The notes under the pieces are model-generated. The model was not told the origin of the DNA. It saw only the letters and a program-made list of their open reading frames with translations, and searched no databases. Below, piece by piece: positions 17,098 through 25,058 of a stretch of DNA of 64,000 nt. Made by a program: the position numbers and the translations under genes. Location: NCBI GenBank assembly GCA_963790325.1, contig CAWBNY010000004.1, positions 1 to 64,000 on the forward strand, given 5' to 3'. Within the stretch, counting starts at the first letter, position 1. Each line of letters opens with the position of its first letter. The DNA comes from JAXDMK01 sp963790325 (lineage in GTDB: Bacteria > Actinomycetota > Acidimicrobiia > Acidimicrobiales > AC-14).

Positions 17098-18069
17098 TCA
17101 GTCCCTTCGGCGCAGACCCGTGACCGGATCGGTGGCCAGGTCGATCACCACGGTCCCCACGCGCCGACCTCCGGCCGTCACCGACACCCGCCCGGTCCGA
17201 TCCAACCCGCCCACCACCGCCGCCTCGATGCCGCGGGCGTGGAACGGGCGGAGGCAGTCGTCCTCCCGGCCGGGGGGGACGCACAGGAGGAAGGCGAAGC
17301 ACGGGAAGCACGTCAGCCACCGGGTGAGGTCCACACCGGCCGGCGCAGGCAAAAGGTCGAGGTCGACGGTGACGCCCAGGCGGTTGGCTTCCAACAGCAT
17401 CCCGAGCGACCCGAGGAGGCCGGCCATGCTCACGTCCTTGGCGGCCACGCATGACCCGTCCGCCGCGACCTGGGCGAGGAGGCGGACGTCGGCGGCCAGG
17501 CCGGTGCCCCGCTCGTCGAAGGAGCGGAAGAAAGGGAAGTCGTCCCGCATGGAGCCGGCGGTGACGGCGGCCACCACCAGGCTCTGACCGGCGGCGGCCC
17601 GGGTCATCGACAGGGCCGGACCGCCGCCCACCAGCCGCCCCAGGCCGAACGCGGACAGCGCCGGCGGGCCGTCGTGGAGGGTGAGATGGCCGCCCACGAC
17701 GGGCACGTCGTACAGCCGGCCGGCGTCGCGCATGCCCTCCAGCGCCAGGCGGGCGACCTCGGCCGAGGCCACCACCGTGTCGACGATGGCCAGCGGCACC
17801 GCCCCCATGGCGGCCAGGTCGTTGACGTTGGCCAGCACCGCGGCCACGCCCGCCCCGTAGGGATCGGCCGCCACCAAGCCGGGGAGCATCGCCTCGCCCC
17901 CCACCACCAGGTCGCCACCGACCAGAGCCCCGTCGTCGCCCGGGCCGGTGAGCCAGTCCGTTCCCCCGAAGACCTCCGACACCACCGCGATGGGCGCCTT
18001 GTTGCGCAACCCCGGATGGGCCCGCACCGCGGCCGCCAGCGCCTCCAAATCTTGCACTAAAGTAGACAC
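17098..18069 (-). CDS. sll0787-family AIR-synthase-like (PurM/ThiL-fold) protein
   Basis: A 323-residue PurM-superfamily protein of the type seen in Nit1C nitrilase clusters (sll0787 family). The N-terminus has an acidic ATP/Mg motif in GPGDDGALVGGDLVVGGEAM (about 43-62). NVNDLAAMGAVPLAIVDTVV (about 87) and VPVVGGHLTLHDGPPALS (about 124) match the AIR synthase N- and C-domain signatures. Relatives phosphorylate or ATP-activate small substrates, but no reaction is established for this family. GTG 18069 lies 6 nt from TATGGT on the minus strand, suggesting a leaderless mRNA. It is divergent from the ComA operon and shares its promoter region. Confidence 0.87.
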   Translation of the reverse strand: MSTLVQDLEALAAAVRAHPGLRNKAPIAVVSEVFGGTDWLTGPGDDGALVGGDLVVGGEAMLPGLVAADPYGAGVAAVLANVNDLAAMGAVPLAIVDTVVASAEVARLALEGMRDAGRLYDVPVVGGHLTLHDGPPALSAFGLGRLVGGGPALSMTRAAAGQSLVVAAVTAGSMRDDFPFFRSFDERGTGLAADVRLLAQVAADGSCVAAKDVSMAGLLGSLGMLLEANRLGVTVDLDLLPAPAGVDLTRWLTCFPCFAFLLCVPPGREDDCLRPFHARGIEAAVVGGLDRTGRVSVTAGGRRVGTVVIDLATDPVTGLRRRD

Positions 18070-18088
18070 CTCTCTACCATAGGATGCG
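18052..18088. promoter_or_regulatory. Overlapping divergent leaderless promoters
   Basis: On +, TTGCAC (18052-18057) and TACCAT (18075-18080) are separated by 17 bp, and GTG 18088 falls 7 nt after the -10, at the expected transcription start. On -, TATGGT (18081-18076) stands 6 nt ahead of GTG 18069. The two -10 boxes overlap almost completely, so the two genes cannot fire independently from one molecule. Confidence 0.65.
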
Positions 18089-18867
18089 TGGTTGCTCCGT
18101 TCCCGCTCGATCTCCCGGAGCGGTCGACCAAGCCCCGCCGGGTGGGGCTCACCCACGTGCTCGACAAGGGTCTCACGCCCGGCCAGGTGACCGACCGGCT
18201 GGCCACGTGCGGGACCTACGTCGACGTGTGGAAGTTCGGCTGGGGCACCGCCTACGTGGACCCCATGGTGGAGGCCAAGCTCGCCGTCCTCGACCAGCAC
18301 GCCGTGCTCGGCTGCCTGGGGGGCACCCTTCTCGAGGTGGCCTGGAGCCAGCGGCGGGCCGACGACCTCCTCGACTGGGCCGCCGGGGCCGGCTTCCCGT
18401 GCGTCGAGGTGTCCCGGGGGGCGGCGCCCATGAGCGTCGCCGACAAGCACGACCTCATCCGGGTGGCGGCGTCGGGGTTCACCGTGCTGTCCGAGGTGGG
18501 GGCCAAGAGCCGCACCGCCCGGATGGCGCCCGGGGACTGGGCCGACGAGGTGGCGGGCGATCTGGCCGCCGGCGCCCGGTGGGTCATCGCCGAGGGCCGG
18601 GAGAGCGGGACGGTGGGCGTCTTCAACGACGACGGCAGCGTGCGGGAGGACGTGGTGACGGCGGTGGTGGGTGCCGCCGGCGGGGTCGAGCGGGTCGTGT
18701 TCGAAGCACCCCGCAAGGACCAGCAGGCGTGGTTCATCCGCCGCTTCGGGAGCGAGGTCAACCTGGCCAACGTCGCCGTCACCGAGGTCATGGGCCTGGA
18801 GACGCTGCGCCTGGGGCTGCGGGCCGACACCATCGACCTGTCGGTCGGTCGCCTGCCGGTCCGCTAG
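18088..18867 (+). CDS. comA: Phosphosulfolactate synthase (ComA/XcbB type)
   Basis: A 259-residue ComA-family TIM barrel. The enzyme adds sulfite to phosphoenolpyruvate to give (R)-phosphosulfolactate, the entry step to coenzyme M and other sulfonates. Motifs visible: GLTHVLDKGL (about 20), DVWKFGWGTAY (about 46), GGTLLEVA (about 79), CVEVSRG (about 105), VLSEVGAK (about 133), VIAEGRESG (about 165), VFEAPRKDQQ (about 207) and GLETLRLGLRADT (about 238), so all blocks expected for an active enzyme are present. GTG 18088 appears leaderless. It heads an operon of seven overlapping or nearly overlapping genes. A ComB phosphatase is absent. Confidence 0.93.
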   Translation: MVAPFPLDLPERSTKPRRVGLTHVLDKGLTPGQVTDRLATCGTYVDVWKFGWGTAYVDPMVEAKLAVLDQHAVLGCLGGTLLEVAWSQRRADDLLDWAAGAGFPCVEVSRGAAPMSVADKHDLIRVAASGFTVLSEVGAKSRTARMAPGDWADEVAGDLAAGARWVIAEGRESGTVGVFNDDGSVREDVVTAVVGAAGGVERVVFEAPRKDQQAWFIRRFGSEVNLANVAVTEVMGLETLRLGLRADTIDLSVGRLPVR

Positions 18868-18869
18868 CG

Positions 18870-19745
18870 GTGGCCAACCTCGTCCCCGGCCAGTACCGGA
18901 AGGTGTCGGTGGCGACGGTGGACGTCCCGCTGACGGTCGATGGCCTGACCAGCCACTTCCTCGGTCGGGAGGTCTACCGGGCGACCCGCTTCGTGGTGGT
19001 CCGGCGGGGGGACGACGCGGCCGTGGTCGAGGTCGATCACGCCGAGGACGGGCTGTTCGCACCGGTGAAGGCGGTGGAGGTCCTGGCCTTGCCGGCCGAC
19101 TGTGACTACGTGGTCGCGCCCGAGGTCGACACCGCCATCCCGTCGGCTCTGGCCGCCATCGCCTCCGGCGCCCGCTGCGTCGTGGTCGAGGGTCGCTACC
19201 GGCACGTGAGCTTCATCCTCGACCCCCGGCCCATCCGCATCCGGGTGGGCGACGTGGTGCCGCCGGGGCCGGCCAAGCTCCTCGACCAGGCCCGGCGGGT
19301 GCTGGCCGTGGCCGAGGACCTGCCGCCCGTCGAGCTGGTGCCGGACGTCGTCGACCTGGTCGATCTGGCCGCCGACCATCCGGCGCCGCGCTATCTCCTG
19401 CCGTGCCGAGGGTCGGGGATCGCGGTGGGGGGAGCGGCGGTCGACTTCCTCGACCAGCACCCCGAGCGGGGCGACTGGACCCTGCTCGGCTGCGCCCGGT
19501 CCCGAGCCATCCACGAGTGGTTCTACGGCGACGTCCCGCCGACGGTGGACACCTGCCCCCGGCGCCTCTTCTCCGGCCGAGGTCTAAGCGACCGCCCGCT
19601 GCTCACCAAGTGCTGCCTGCTGGAGGACCGCAACCTCGACGAGCCGGGGGTGGCGGTGGTGCCGTGGGGCGCCTCCCTCGACCTGGTGCGGCGGGCACTG
19701 ACCGCCCTGACCACCGCCGAGGACCCGACGTGGGCGCCCGCCTGA
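18870..19745 (+). CDS. Unrecognised 291-residue protein in the ComA operon
   Basis: I cannot assign a family. GTG 18870 lies 2 bp after the comA stop. The N-terminal two thirds is a mixed alpha/beta sequence with FLGREVYRATRFVVVRRGDD near residue 32 and CVVVEGRYRHVSFILDP near residue 102. The C-terminal third is rich in possibly functional cysteines: LPCRGSG, LLGCARSR, DTCPRR and TKCCLLED, suggesting a metal or Fe-S site or a thiol function. Its last 16 bp overlap the next gene. It is not ComB, and it is not the FdrA protein that usually accompanies DUF1116/DUF2877. A cysteine-rich partner could serve thiol transfer or reduction, but that is inference. Confidence 0.8.
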   Translation: MANLVPGQYRKVSVATVDVPLTVDGLTSHFLGREVYRATRFVVVRRGDDAAVVEVDHAEDGLFAPVKAVEVLALPADCDYVVAPEVDTAIPSALAAIASGARCVVVEGRYRHVSFILDPRPIRIRVGDVVPPGPAKLLDQARRVLAVAEDLPPVELVPDVVDLVDLAADHPAPRYLLPCRGSGIAVGGAAVDFLDQHPERGDWTLLGCARSRAIHEWFYGDVPPTVDTCPRRLFSGRGLSDRPLLTKCCLLEDRNLDEPGVAVVPWGASLDLVRRALTALTTAEDPTWAPA

Positions 19746-21091
19746 CCGACTCCGCTCTCTACGCCCACCTGTGGGGGACTGACGAGCTGCGGGCCGTGTT
19801 CGACGAACGCGCTCGGCTCCAGGGATGGCTCGACGTGGTGGCGGCGTTGGCCCGGGCCCAGGCCAAGCTCGGGATCGTCCCCCCCGAGGCGGCCGACGCC
19901 ATCACCGAGCTGGCCACGGTCGACCGCCTCGACCTCGACTTCGTGGCCGCCGAGACCCGGCGCACGTCCCACTCCACCCTCGGCCTGATCCACGGCCTGC
20001 AGCGGGTGCTGCCCCCCGAGGCGGCCGGGCACGTGTACGTGGGCACCACCGTCCAGGACGTCACCGACACGTGGACGGTGCTCGCCCTGCGGGAGGTGGG
20101 GCGGGTGGCATGGCGCGACCTGCGCATCGTCGAGGGCCTCCTCCTCGACCTGGCCGAGCGCCACCGGGACACGGTCATGGTCGGGCGGACCCACGGCCAG
20201 CCGGGGTCGCCGATCACGTTCGGGTACAAAGCCGCCTCGTGGGCGGACGAGGTCCGCCGCCACCTCGACCGGCTGGCCGAGGGCCGGCCCCGGTGGCTGG
20301 TCGGCCAGCTGGGCGGGGCCGTCGGCGTCCTCGGCTACTTCGGGGCCGACGGGCCGGCCCTTCGATCCGCCTTCTGCACCGAGCTCGATCTCGACGATCC
20401 GGCGATCTCGTGGCTGACGGCGAGGGACCGGCTGGCAGAGGCGGCGTCGGTGTTCGCCCTGGTCACGGGCACCTTGGCCCGCATCGGCAACGAGGTCCTC
20501 GAACTGCAGCGGCCCGAGATCGGCGAGCTGGCCGAGCCCACCACGGCCGACGTCGTGGGCAGCATCACCATGCCCCACAAGCGCAACCCGGAGCGCAGCG
20601 AGCACCTCGACACCCTGGCCCGGCTGGTGCGGGCCAACGCCGCCGTCCTCGTCGAGGGCGTGGCCCAGCTCCACGAGCGGGACGGGCGGGCGTGGAAGGC
20701 GGAGTGGGTGGCGTTCCCCGAGGTGTGCCTGCTCACTGGAGTCGCCCTGCGGACCGCGATCGAGCTGCTCACCGGCCTCGAGGTCGACGGCGAGGCGATG
20801 GCCCGCCGGGTCGGGCAACGGGACGAGGCGGGCTCGGAGCGGGTGCTGGCCGTCCTCACCGCCCGCCTCGGCCGCCACCCGGCCCGGGAAGCGCTCCACC
20901 GGGCCCTCCGACCGGGCTCCGCCGGAACACCGTCTCTGGCCGACGCAGTCGTCGCCGAAGGCCTCCTCACCGCCGACGAGGTCGCCCGCCTGCTCGCCGA
21001 GCCGGCCGTCGAGGGGGCCGTGGCCATGGTCGACGAGGTCGTCCGCCGGGGTCGCGCCGCCCGGGCCGGCGACCCGTCGGCGTGGGCCTGA
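19730..21091 (+). CDS. Aspartase/fumarase-superfamily lyase (PurB/PcaB-like), candidate XcbC
   Basis: A 453-residue member of the aspartase/fumarase superfamily. Conserved regions are all present: SHSTLGLIHGLQ (C1-like, about 80), GRTHGQPGSP (His155), and the signature loop GSITMPHKRNP (277-287) carrying the catalytic Ser. Closest overall style is adenylosuccinate lyase/3-carboxymuconate cycloisomerase. In bacterial coenzyme M synthesis one family member eliminates phosphate from phosphosulfolactate to give sulfoacrylate. The position directly after comA and the unknown gene makes this the candidate, though either lyase of the operon could fill the role. GTG 19730 overlaps the upstream gene by 16 bp. 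Confidence 0.87.
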   Translation: MGARLTDSALYAHLWGTDELRAVFDERARLQGWLDVVAALARAQAKLGIVPPEAADAITELATVDRLDLDFVAAETRRTSHSTLGLIHGLQRVLPPEAAGHVYVGTTVQDVTDTWTVLALREVGRVAWRDLRIVEGLLLDLAERHRDTVMVGRTHGQPGSPITFGYKAASWADEVRRHLDRLAEGRPRWLVGQLGGAVGVLGYFGADGPALRSAFCTELDLDDPAISWLTARDRLAEAASVFALVTGTLARIGNEVLELQRPEIGELAEPTTADVVGSITMPHKRNPERSEHLDTLARLVRANAAVLVEGVAQLHERDGRAWKAEWVAFPEVCLLTGVALRTAIELLTGLEVDGEAMARRVGQRDEAGSERVLAVLTARLGRHPAREALHRALRPGSAGTPSLADAVVAEGLLTADEVARLLAEPAVEGAVAMVDEVVRRGRAARAGDPSAWA

Positions 21092-21164
21092 CCCGGTGGT
21101 CCATGCGCTGGCCGTCCGGACCGGTGACACTGCGGGGGTTCACCAGTCCGAACGGAGACCTCCC

Positions 21165-22163
21165 GTGACCGTCAGCCCCGCCCTGGCCACCGCCGCTGCG
21201 CTGCCCCGACTGCTCCTGGCCAACCTGCCCACGCCCCTCGTGGAGGCGTCGCGGCTGACCCACGCCCTCGGTGGCCCACCCATCCACGTCAAGCGCGACG
21301 ACCTCGCCGGCTTCGGCCTGGCCGGCCACAAGGCCCGCCAGCTCGAGTTCCTGGTGGGGGCCGCCCTCGACCAGGGCTGCGACGTGATGGTCACCGGTGG
21401 CGGGCCCAGCTCGAACTTCTGCGCCGCGGCCGCGGCGGCGGCGTCGGCCGCCGGCCTCGACTGCCACCTCGTCCTCTACGGGGCCGAGCCGGAGCAGACC
21501 CATCCCAACCTGGCCGTGGCCCAGGCGTGCGGAGCGGTCGTGCGCTACACCCGCGACCCGTCGCGGTCGTCGGTCGACGCCCGGGTGGTGGAGGTGGCGG
21601 AGGCGCTCACCGCCGGCGGGCGGCAGCCCTTCGCCATGCCCCGGGGCGGCGCCACCGCCCTGGGCACGGTGGGGATGGTGCTCGGCGTGGAGGAGCTGGC
21701 CGCCCAGCTGGACGAGGCGGGCATCGAGCCGGCCATGGTGGTCATCGCCACCGGCTCCGGCGCCGCCTGCGCCGGCCTGACCCTGGGGGCGTCGCTGTGC
21801 GGGCGGTCGTGGCGGGTGGTGGGCGCCTCGGTGAGCCGGCCCGGGGAAGAGGTCGTGCAATCGGTGCAGACGCTCGCCGCCGAGTGCGCCGAGCTGCTCG
21901 GTGTCGAGACCCCGCCCGGGCTCAGCCTGGAGCTGGCCGACGCCCGTGGTCCCGGATTCGGCGTCCCGTCGGCCGACGGCGAGTCGGCCGCCCGGGTGGC
22001 GCTGCGCACCGAGGGCCTCGTCCTCGACCCGGTGTACACGGCCAAGGCCCTGGCCGTCCTCCTCCGCCTGCTCGACCCGGGGTCGAAGCAGCCGGTAGTT
22101 TTCTGGCACACCGGCGGGCTCCTGGGGGCGGCCCACCACCTGGCGGGAGGCGGCGAGGAGTGA
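21165..22163 (+). CDS. PLP-dependent fold-II enzyme (D-cysteine desulfhydrase-like), candidate XcbE
   Basis: A 332-residue tryptophan-synthase-beta-fold enzyme like ACC deaminase and D-cysteine desulfhydrase. HVKRDDLAGFGLAGHKARQL near residue 38 contains the PLP Lys. VTGGGPSSNF near residue 76 and ATGSGAACAGLTLG near residue 194 form the cofactor phosphate and substrate-binding loops. In the bacterial coenzyme M route a PLP protein of this kind carries out thiolation of the two-carbon sulfonate. GTG 21165 has GGAG 7 nt upstream. It is the only gene in the operon with a clear gap before it (73 bp). A D-cysteine desulfhydrase role is the main alternative. Confidence 0.86.
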   Translation: MTVSPALATAAALPRLLLANLPTPLVEASRLTHALGGPPIHVKRDDLAGFGLAGHKARQLEFLVGAALDQGCDVMVTGGGPSSNFCAAAAAAASAAGLDCHLVLYGAEPEQTHPNLAVAQACGAVVRYTRDPSRSSVDARVVEVAEALTAGGRQPFAMPRGGATALGTVGMVLGVEELAAQLDEAGIEPAMVVIATGSGAACAGLTLGASLCGRSWRVVGASVSRPGEEVVQSVQTLAAECAELLGVETPPGLSLELADARGPGFGVPSADGESAARVALRTEGLVLDPVYTAKALAVLLRLLDPGSKQPVVFWHTGGLLGAAHHLAGGGEE

Positions 22164-22165
22164 AC

Positions 22166-22224
22166 GGTGGCGGTGGCGGGGTGGTGGTGGTGGTGGTGGT
22201 GGCGGTGGCGGTGGCGGTGGCGGC
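22166..22224 (+). repeat. (GGT/GGC)n trinucleotide tract before the second lyase gene
   Basis: The whole spacer between the PLP gene stop and the next start is an almost pure run of GGT and GGC triplets. It is in frame with the downstream gene, where it would read as poly-Gly, but no start codon precedes it. G-rich on the coding strand, it could form a G-quadruplex in DNA or mRNA and is prone to slippage. Confidence 0.85.
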
Positions 22225-22239
22225 CCGGCCCGGGAGCTG

Positions 22240-23673
22240 GTGGAGTCCGGCTTCACCCTGGAGAACGCCGACGCACCCCTCCTGCACCAGGGCCTCAACC
22301 TGGCCGACATCGCCCACGTCATCGACCTCCGGGGTCGGCGGGTGGTCCCCGAGGACGCCGCCCGCCAGCTCCTCGACCTGCTGCTCGAGGTCCACGGCAT
22401 GCCGGCCGAGGAGTTCCCCTACGACCCGTCCTTCGGCGAGGCCTACAACTCCCGGGAGCGGTACTTCGCCTCCCGGCTGGGCGACGTGGCCGGGTGGCTG
22501 CACGCCGGGCGGCCCCGGCGGGAGGCCACCCGCATGGCCCTGCGGCTGCTCCTCCGGCGCCAGCTGGTCGACCTGGTGGAGGACGCGGCCGGCTTCGTCG
22601 ACAGCGTGGTCAGTCAGGCGGCGGCCCACCTGGGCACGCTCATGCCCGACCAGACGTACCTCCAGCAGGCCCAGCCGTCGACGTTCGGCCACTACGTCCT
22701 GTCCTTCGCCTACCCGACGGCGCGGGACGCGGCCCGCCTGGTCGACTGCATCGAGTGGGTGAACCTGTCGCCCGGCGGGGCCGGCTGCGTCAACGGGAGC
22801 CGGCTGCTGGAGGACCGGTCGGTGATCGCCGGGCTGCTGGGCTTCGGCGGGGTCATCGAGCACACCCGGGACGCGATGTGGCAGGTGGACGGCCTGATCA
22901 ACATCCTGGCCACCACCGCCAGCATGCTGTCCAACCAGTCCAAGCTGGCCGAGGACCTGGAGATCTGGTCGTCGAGCGAGTTCGACTACGTCGACCTCGA
23001 CGACGGTTTCACCCGGTCGAGCGTCCTCATGCCGAACAAGCGGAACCCCTACGCCCTGTCGATCGTGCGGGGGGCCTCGGGGATCCTGATCGGGCGGCTG
23101 GCGGGGTTCCTGGCCGTGGTCAAGAGCCCCTCCGCCCGCAGCGACAACCTCATCTTCGCCTACGGCGAGGTCCCCCGGGCCCTCGACCTGGCGTCGCGGA
23201 CGACCCGCCTGATGGCCGGGGTGGTGCGCACCCTGCGGGTCAACCGCCAGCACATGGCCGACGCCCTGACGGCCGGCTTCACCCAGGCCACCGACCTGGC
23301 CGAGCACATCGTCCAGGTGTGCCGCATCGACTACCGCACCGCCTACGTGATCGTGGGGGCGACGGTGCGGGCGGCGGCCGCGGTCGGGTTGCGGGGCGTC
23401 GACATCACCGGCGAGATGCTCGACAACGCGTCCGTCGAGCACCAGGGCCGGCCCCTCGGGCTGGCCGGCCACGACCTCTCGGCGGTGCTCGACCCGATGC
23501 GCATCGTGTCCAGCCGCTCGGCCACCGGCGGGGCCGCGCCCGAGGCGGTGGGGGGGATGGTGGCCACCTGCCGGGAGTCGGCGTCGTCGCTGCACGCCGA
23601 GGCCGACCGCTGGCGGGACTCGTTCGACTGCGCCGAGGCGGCGCTGCTCAAGCTGGCGGAGGAGACGGCGTGA
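22240..23673 (+). CDS. Argininosuccinate-lyase-like aspartase/fumarase enzyme, candidate XcbD
   Basis: A 477-residue second member of the aspartase/fumarase superfamily, closest in style to argininosuccinate lyase. LQQAQPSTFGHYVLSFAYP (about 141-159) holds the conserved His151, and RSSVLMPNKRNP (259-270) is the signature loop. In bacterial coenzyme M synthesis one superfamily member decarboxylates sulfoacrylate to ethenesulfonate, and this is a candidate for that step. GTG 22240 is the first usable start after the G-rich tract; CTG 22237 is possible. Its stop overlaps the DUF1116 start by 4 bp. Two divergent lyases in one operon argue for two successive steps rather than arginine synthesis, as no arg genes are near. 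Confidence 0.87.
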   Translation: MESGFTLENADAPLLHQGLNLADIAHVIDLRGRRVVPEDAARQLLDLLLEVHGMPAEEFPYDPSFGEAYNSRERYFASRLGDVAGWLHAGRPRREATRMALRLLLRRQLVDLVEDAAGFVDSVVSQAAAHLGTLMPDQTYLQQAQPSTFGHYVLSFAYPTARDAARLVDCIEWVNLSPGGAGCVNGSRLLEDRSVIAGLLGFGGVIEHTRDAMWQVDGLINILATTASMLSNQSKLAEDLEIWSSSEFDYVDLDDGFTRSSVLMPNKRNPYALSIVRGASGILIGRLAGFLAVVKSPSARSDNLIFAYGEVPRALDLASRTTRLMAGVVRTLRVNRQHMADALTAGFTQATDLAEHIVQVCRIDYRTAYVIVGATVRAAAAVGLRGVDITGEMLDNASVEHQGRPLGLAGHDLSAVLDPMRIVSSRSATGGAAPEAVGGMVATCRESASSLHAEADRWRDSFDCAEAALLKLAEETA

Positions 23674-25058
23674 CCCGGGTGGAGCTGCCGACCGAGGTGT
23701 CGGTGGTCAACCTGGGGCTGGCGCTGTTCGCCGATGCCATCCGGGACCAGGGCCGGCCCGTCCTCCATGTCGACTGGCGCATCCCGGCCGGAGGCGACCT
23801 GGCGCTGGTGGCGGCGCTGACCCGGCTGTACGGGCGGCACGGGGCGGCGGTCGACGCGGCCAATGCCGAGGTCGTGCGCCGGCTGGACACCGGGGTGCCG
23901 CGGCTGGTCGGGATCGCGCCGGCCGGCGACGTGGTGCCGGGGATGGGCGAGCGCACCATCCTCCACTGCGGGCCGGCCATCGGGTGGGACGACATGGGCG
24001 AGCCGCTGCGCAACTCGGTGCGGGCGGCGGTGCGGGCCGAGGGGTGGGACCCGGCGGGCGGCGACGACGAGGTCGACCTGGAGCCGGCCAACCACCACTC
24101 GGCGGTCGTGCCCATGGCCACCGCCATGGGGCCGTCGACGCCCGTGTTCGTGGTCGAGATGGAGGGCCTCCGCTCGTTCTCGCCCATCAACCAAGGCCCG
24201 GGCGAGGTGGCCTGGTTCGGGCGGGACACCCCGGCCGCCGTCGACCGGCTCGTCTTCCTGCGGGACGTGGCCGGCCCCCTGCTGGCCTCGGTGGTGGCGG
24301 CGGCCGGCCCGCTGGATCTGATGGCGGTGGCGGCCCAGGGCCTGCAGATGGGCGACGACCTGCACATGCGCACCCAGGCCGCCACCAACCTCCTGCTGCG
24401 GACCTGGCTCCCCCACCTCATGGGCCTGGAGCCGGCCGCCCGGTCCGAGCTCGGGGGCTTCCTCGCCGGGAACCACCTGTTCTTCCTGAACCTGGCCATG
24501 GCCGGGGCCAAGGCGCTGACCCTGTGGGCCGAGCAGGTGCCGGGCGCCAGCGTGGTCACCACCATGGCCCGCAACGGGACCGCCTACGGCGTCCGGCTGC
24601 CGGGGTCGCCGGAGTGGTTCGTGACCGGCTCGCCGCCGGTCGGCGACGCCTTGTTCCACCCCGGCCGGTCGGCCGACGACGCCGCCCCCGACATCGGCGA
24701 CTCGGCGGTGCTGGAGCTGATCGGGCTGGGCGGGTGCGCGGCGGCGGGCTCGCCGGCGGTGGCGGCCTTCGTGGGGGGAACGATGGCCGACGCGGTCGCG
24801 ACCACGGAGGACATGGACCGGGTGTGCGCCGGGCGGAGCAGCCGGTTCAGGCTGCCCATCCTCGACTTCCGGGGCACGCCGGTGGGCGTCGACGTGCGCA
24901 AGGTGGTCGAGCTCGGCATCACGCCCAAGGTCACCACCGGCATCCTCCACGCCGGTGACGGGGGCCAGATCGGCGCCGGGGTGGCGCACGGCCCGATCGC
25001 CTGCTTCCGCGACGCCCTCCTCGATCTCGACCGCCGCCTCGATCGCCGCCTCGGGTGA
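23670..25058 (+). CDS. DUF1116 protein (AllG/YlbE family)
   Basis: A 462-residue DUF1116 protein. It begins TEVSVVNLGLALFADAIRDQ and VLHVDWRIPAGGD, the usual family N-terminus, and contains EVVRRLDTGVPRLVGIAPAG near residue 65. The E. coli homologue AllG (YlbE) is one of three proteins (with AllF/FdrA and AllH/YlbF) reported to make up oxamate transcarbamylase of allantoin fermentation. Here DUF1116 and DUF2877 are present without FdrA or a carbamate kinase. GTG 23670 and the 3' end both overlap neighbours by 4 bp. Its chemistry in this operon is unknown. Confidence 0.9.
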   Translation: MTRVELPTEVSVVNLGLALFADAIRDQGRPVLHVDWRIPAGGDLALVAALTRLYGRHGAAVDAANAEVVRRLDTGVPRLVGIAPAGDVVPGMGERTILHCGPAIGWDDMGEPLRNSVRAAVRAEGWDPAGGDDEVDLEPANHHSAVVPMATAMGPSTPVFVVEMEGLRSFSPINQGPGEVAWFGRDTPAAVDRLVFLRDVAGPLLASVVAAAGPLDLMAVAAQGLQMGDDLHMRTQAATNLLLRTWLPHLMGLEPAARSELGGFLAGNHLFFLNLAMAGAKALTLWAEQVPGASVVTTMARNGTAYGVRLPGSPEWFVTGSPPVGDALFHPGRSADDAAPDIGDSAVLELIGLGGCAAAGSPAVAAFVGGTMADAVATTEDMDRVCAGRSSRFRLPILDFRGTPVGVDVRKVVELGITPKVTTGILHAGDGGQIGAGVAHGPIACFRDALLDLDRRLDRRLG

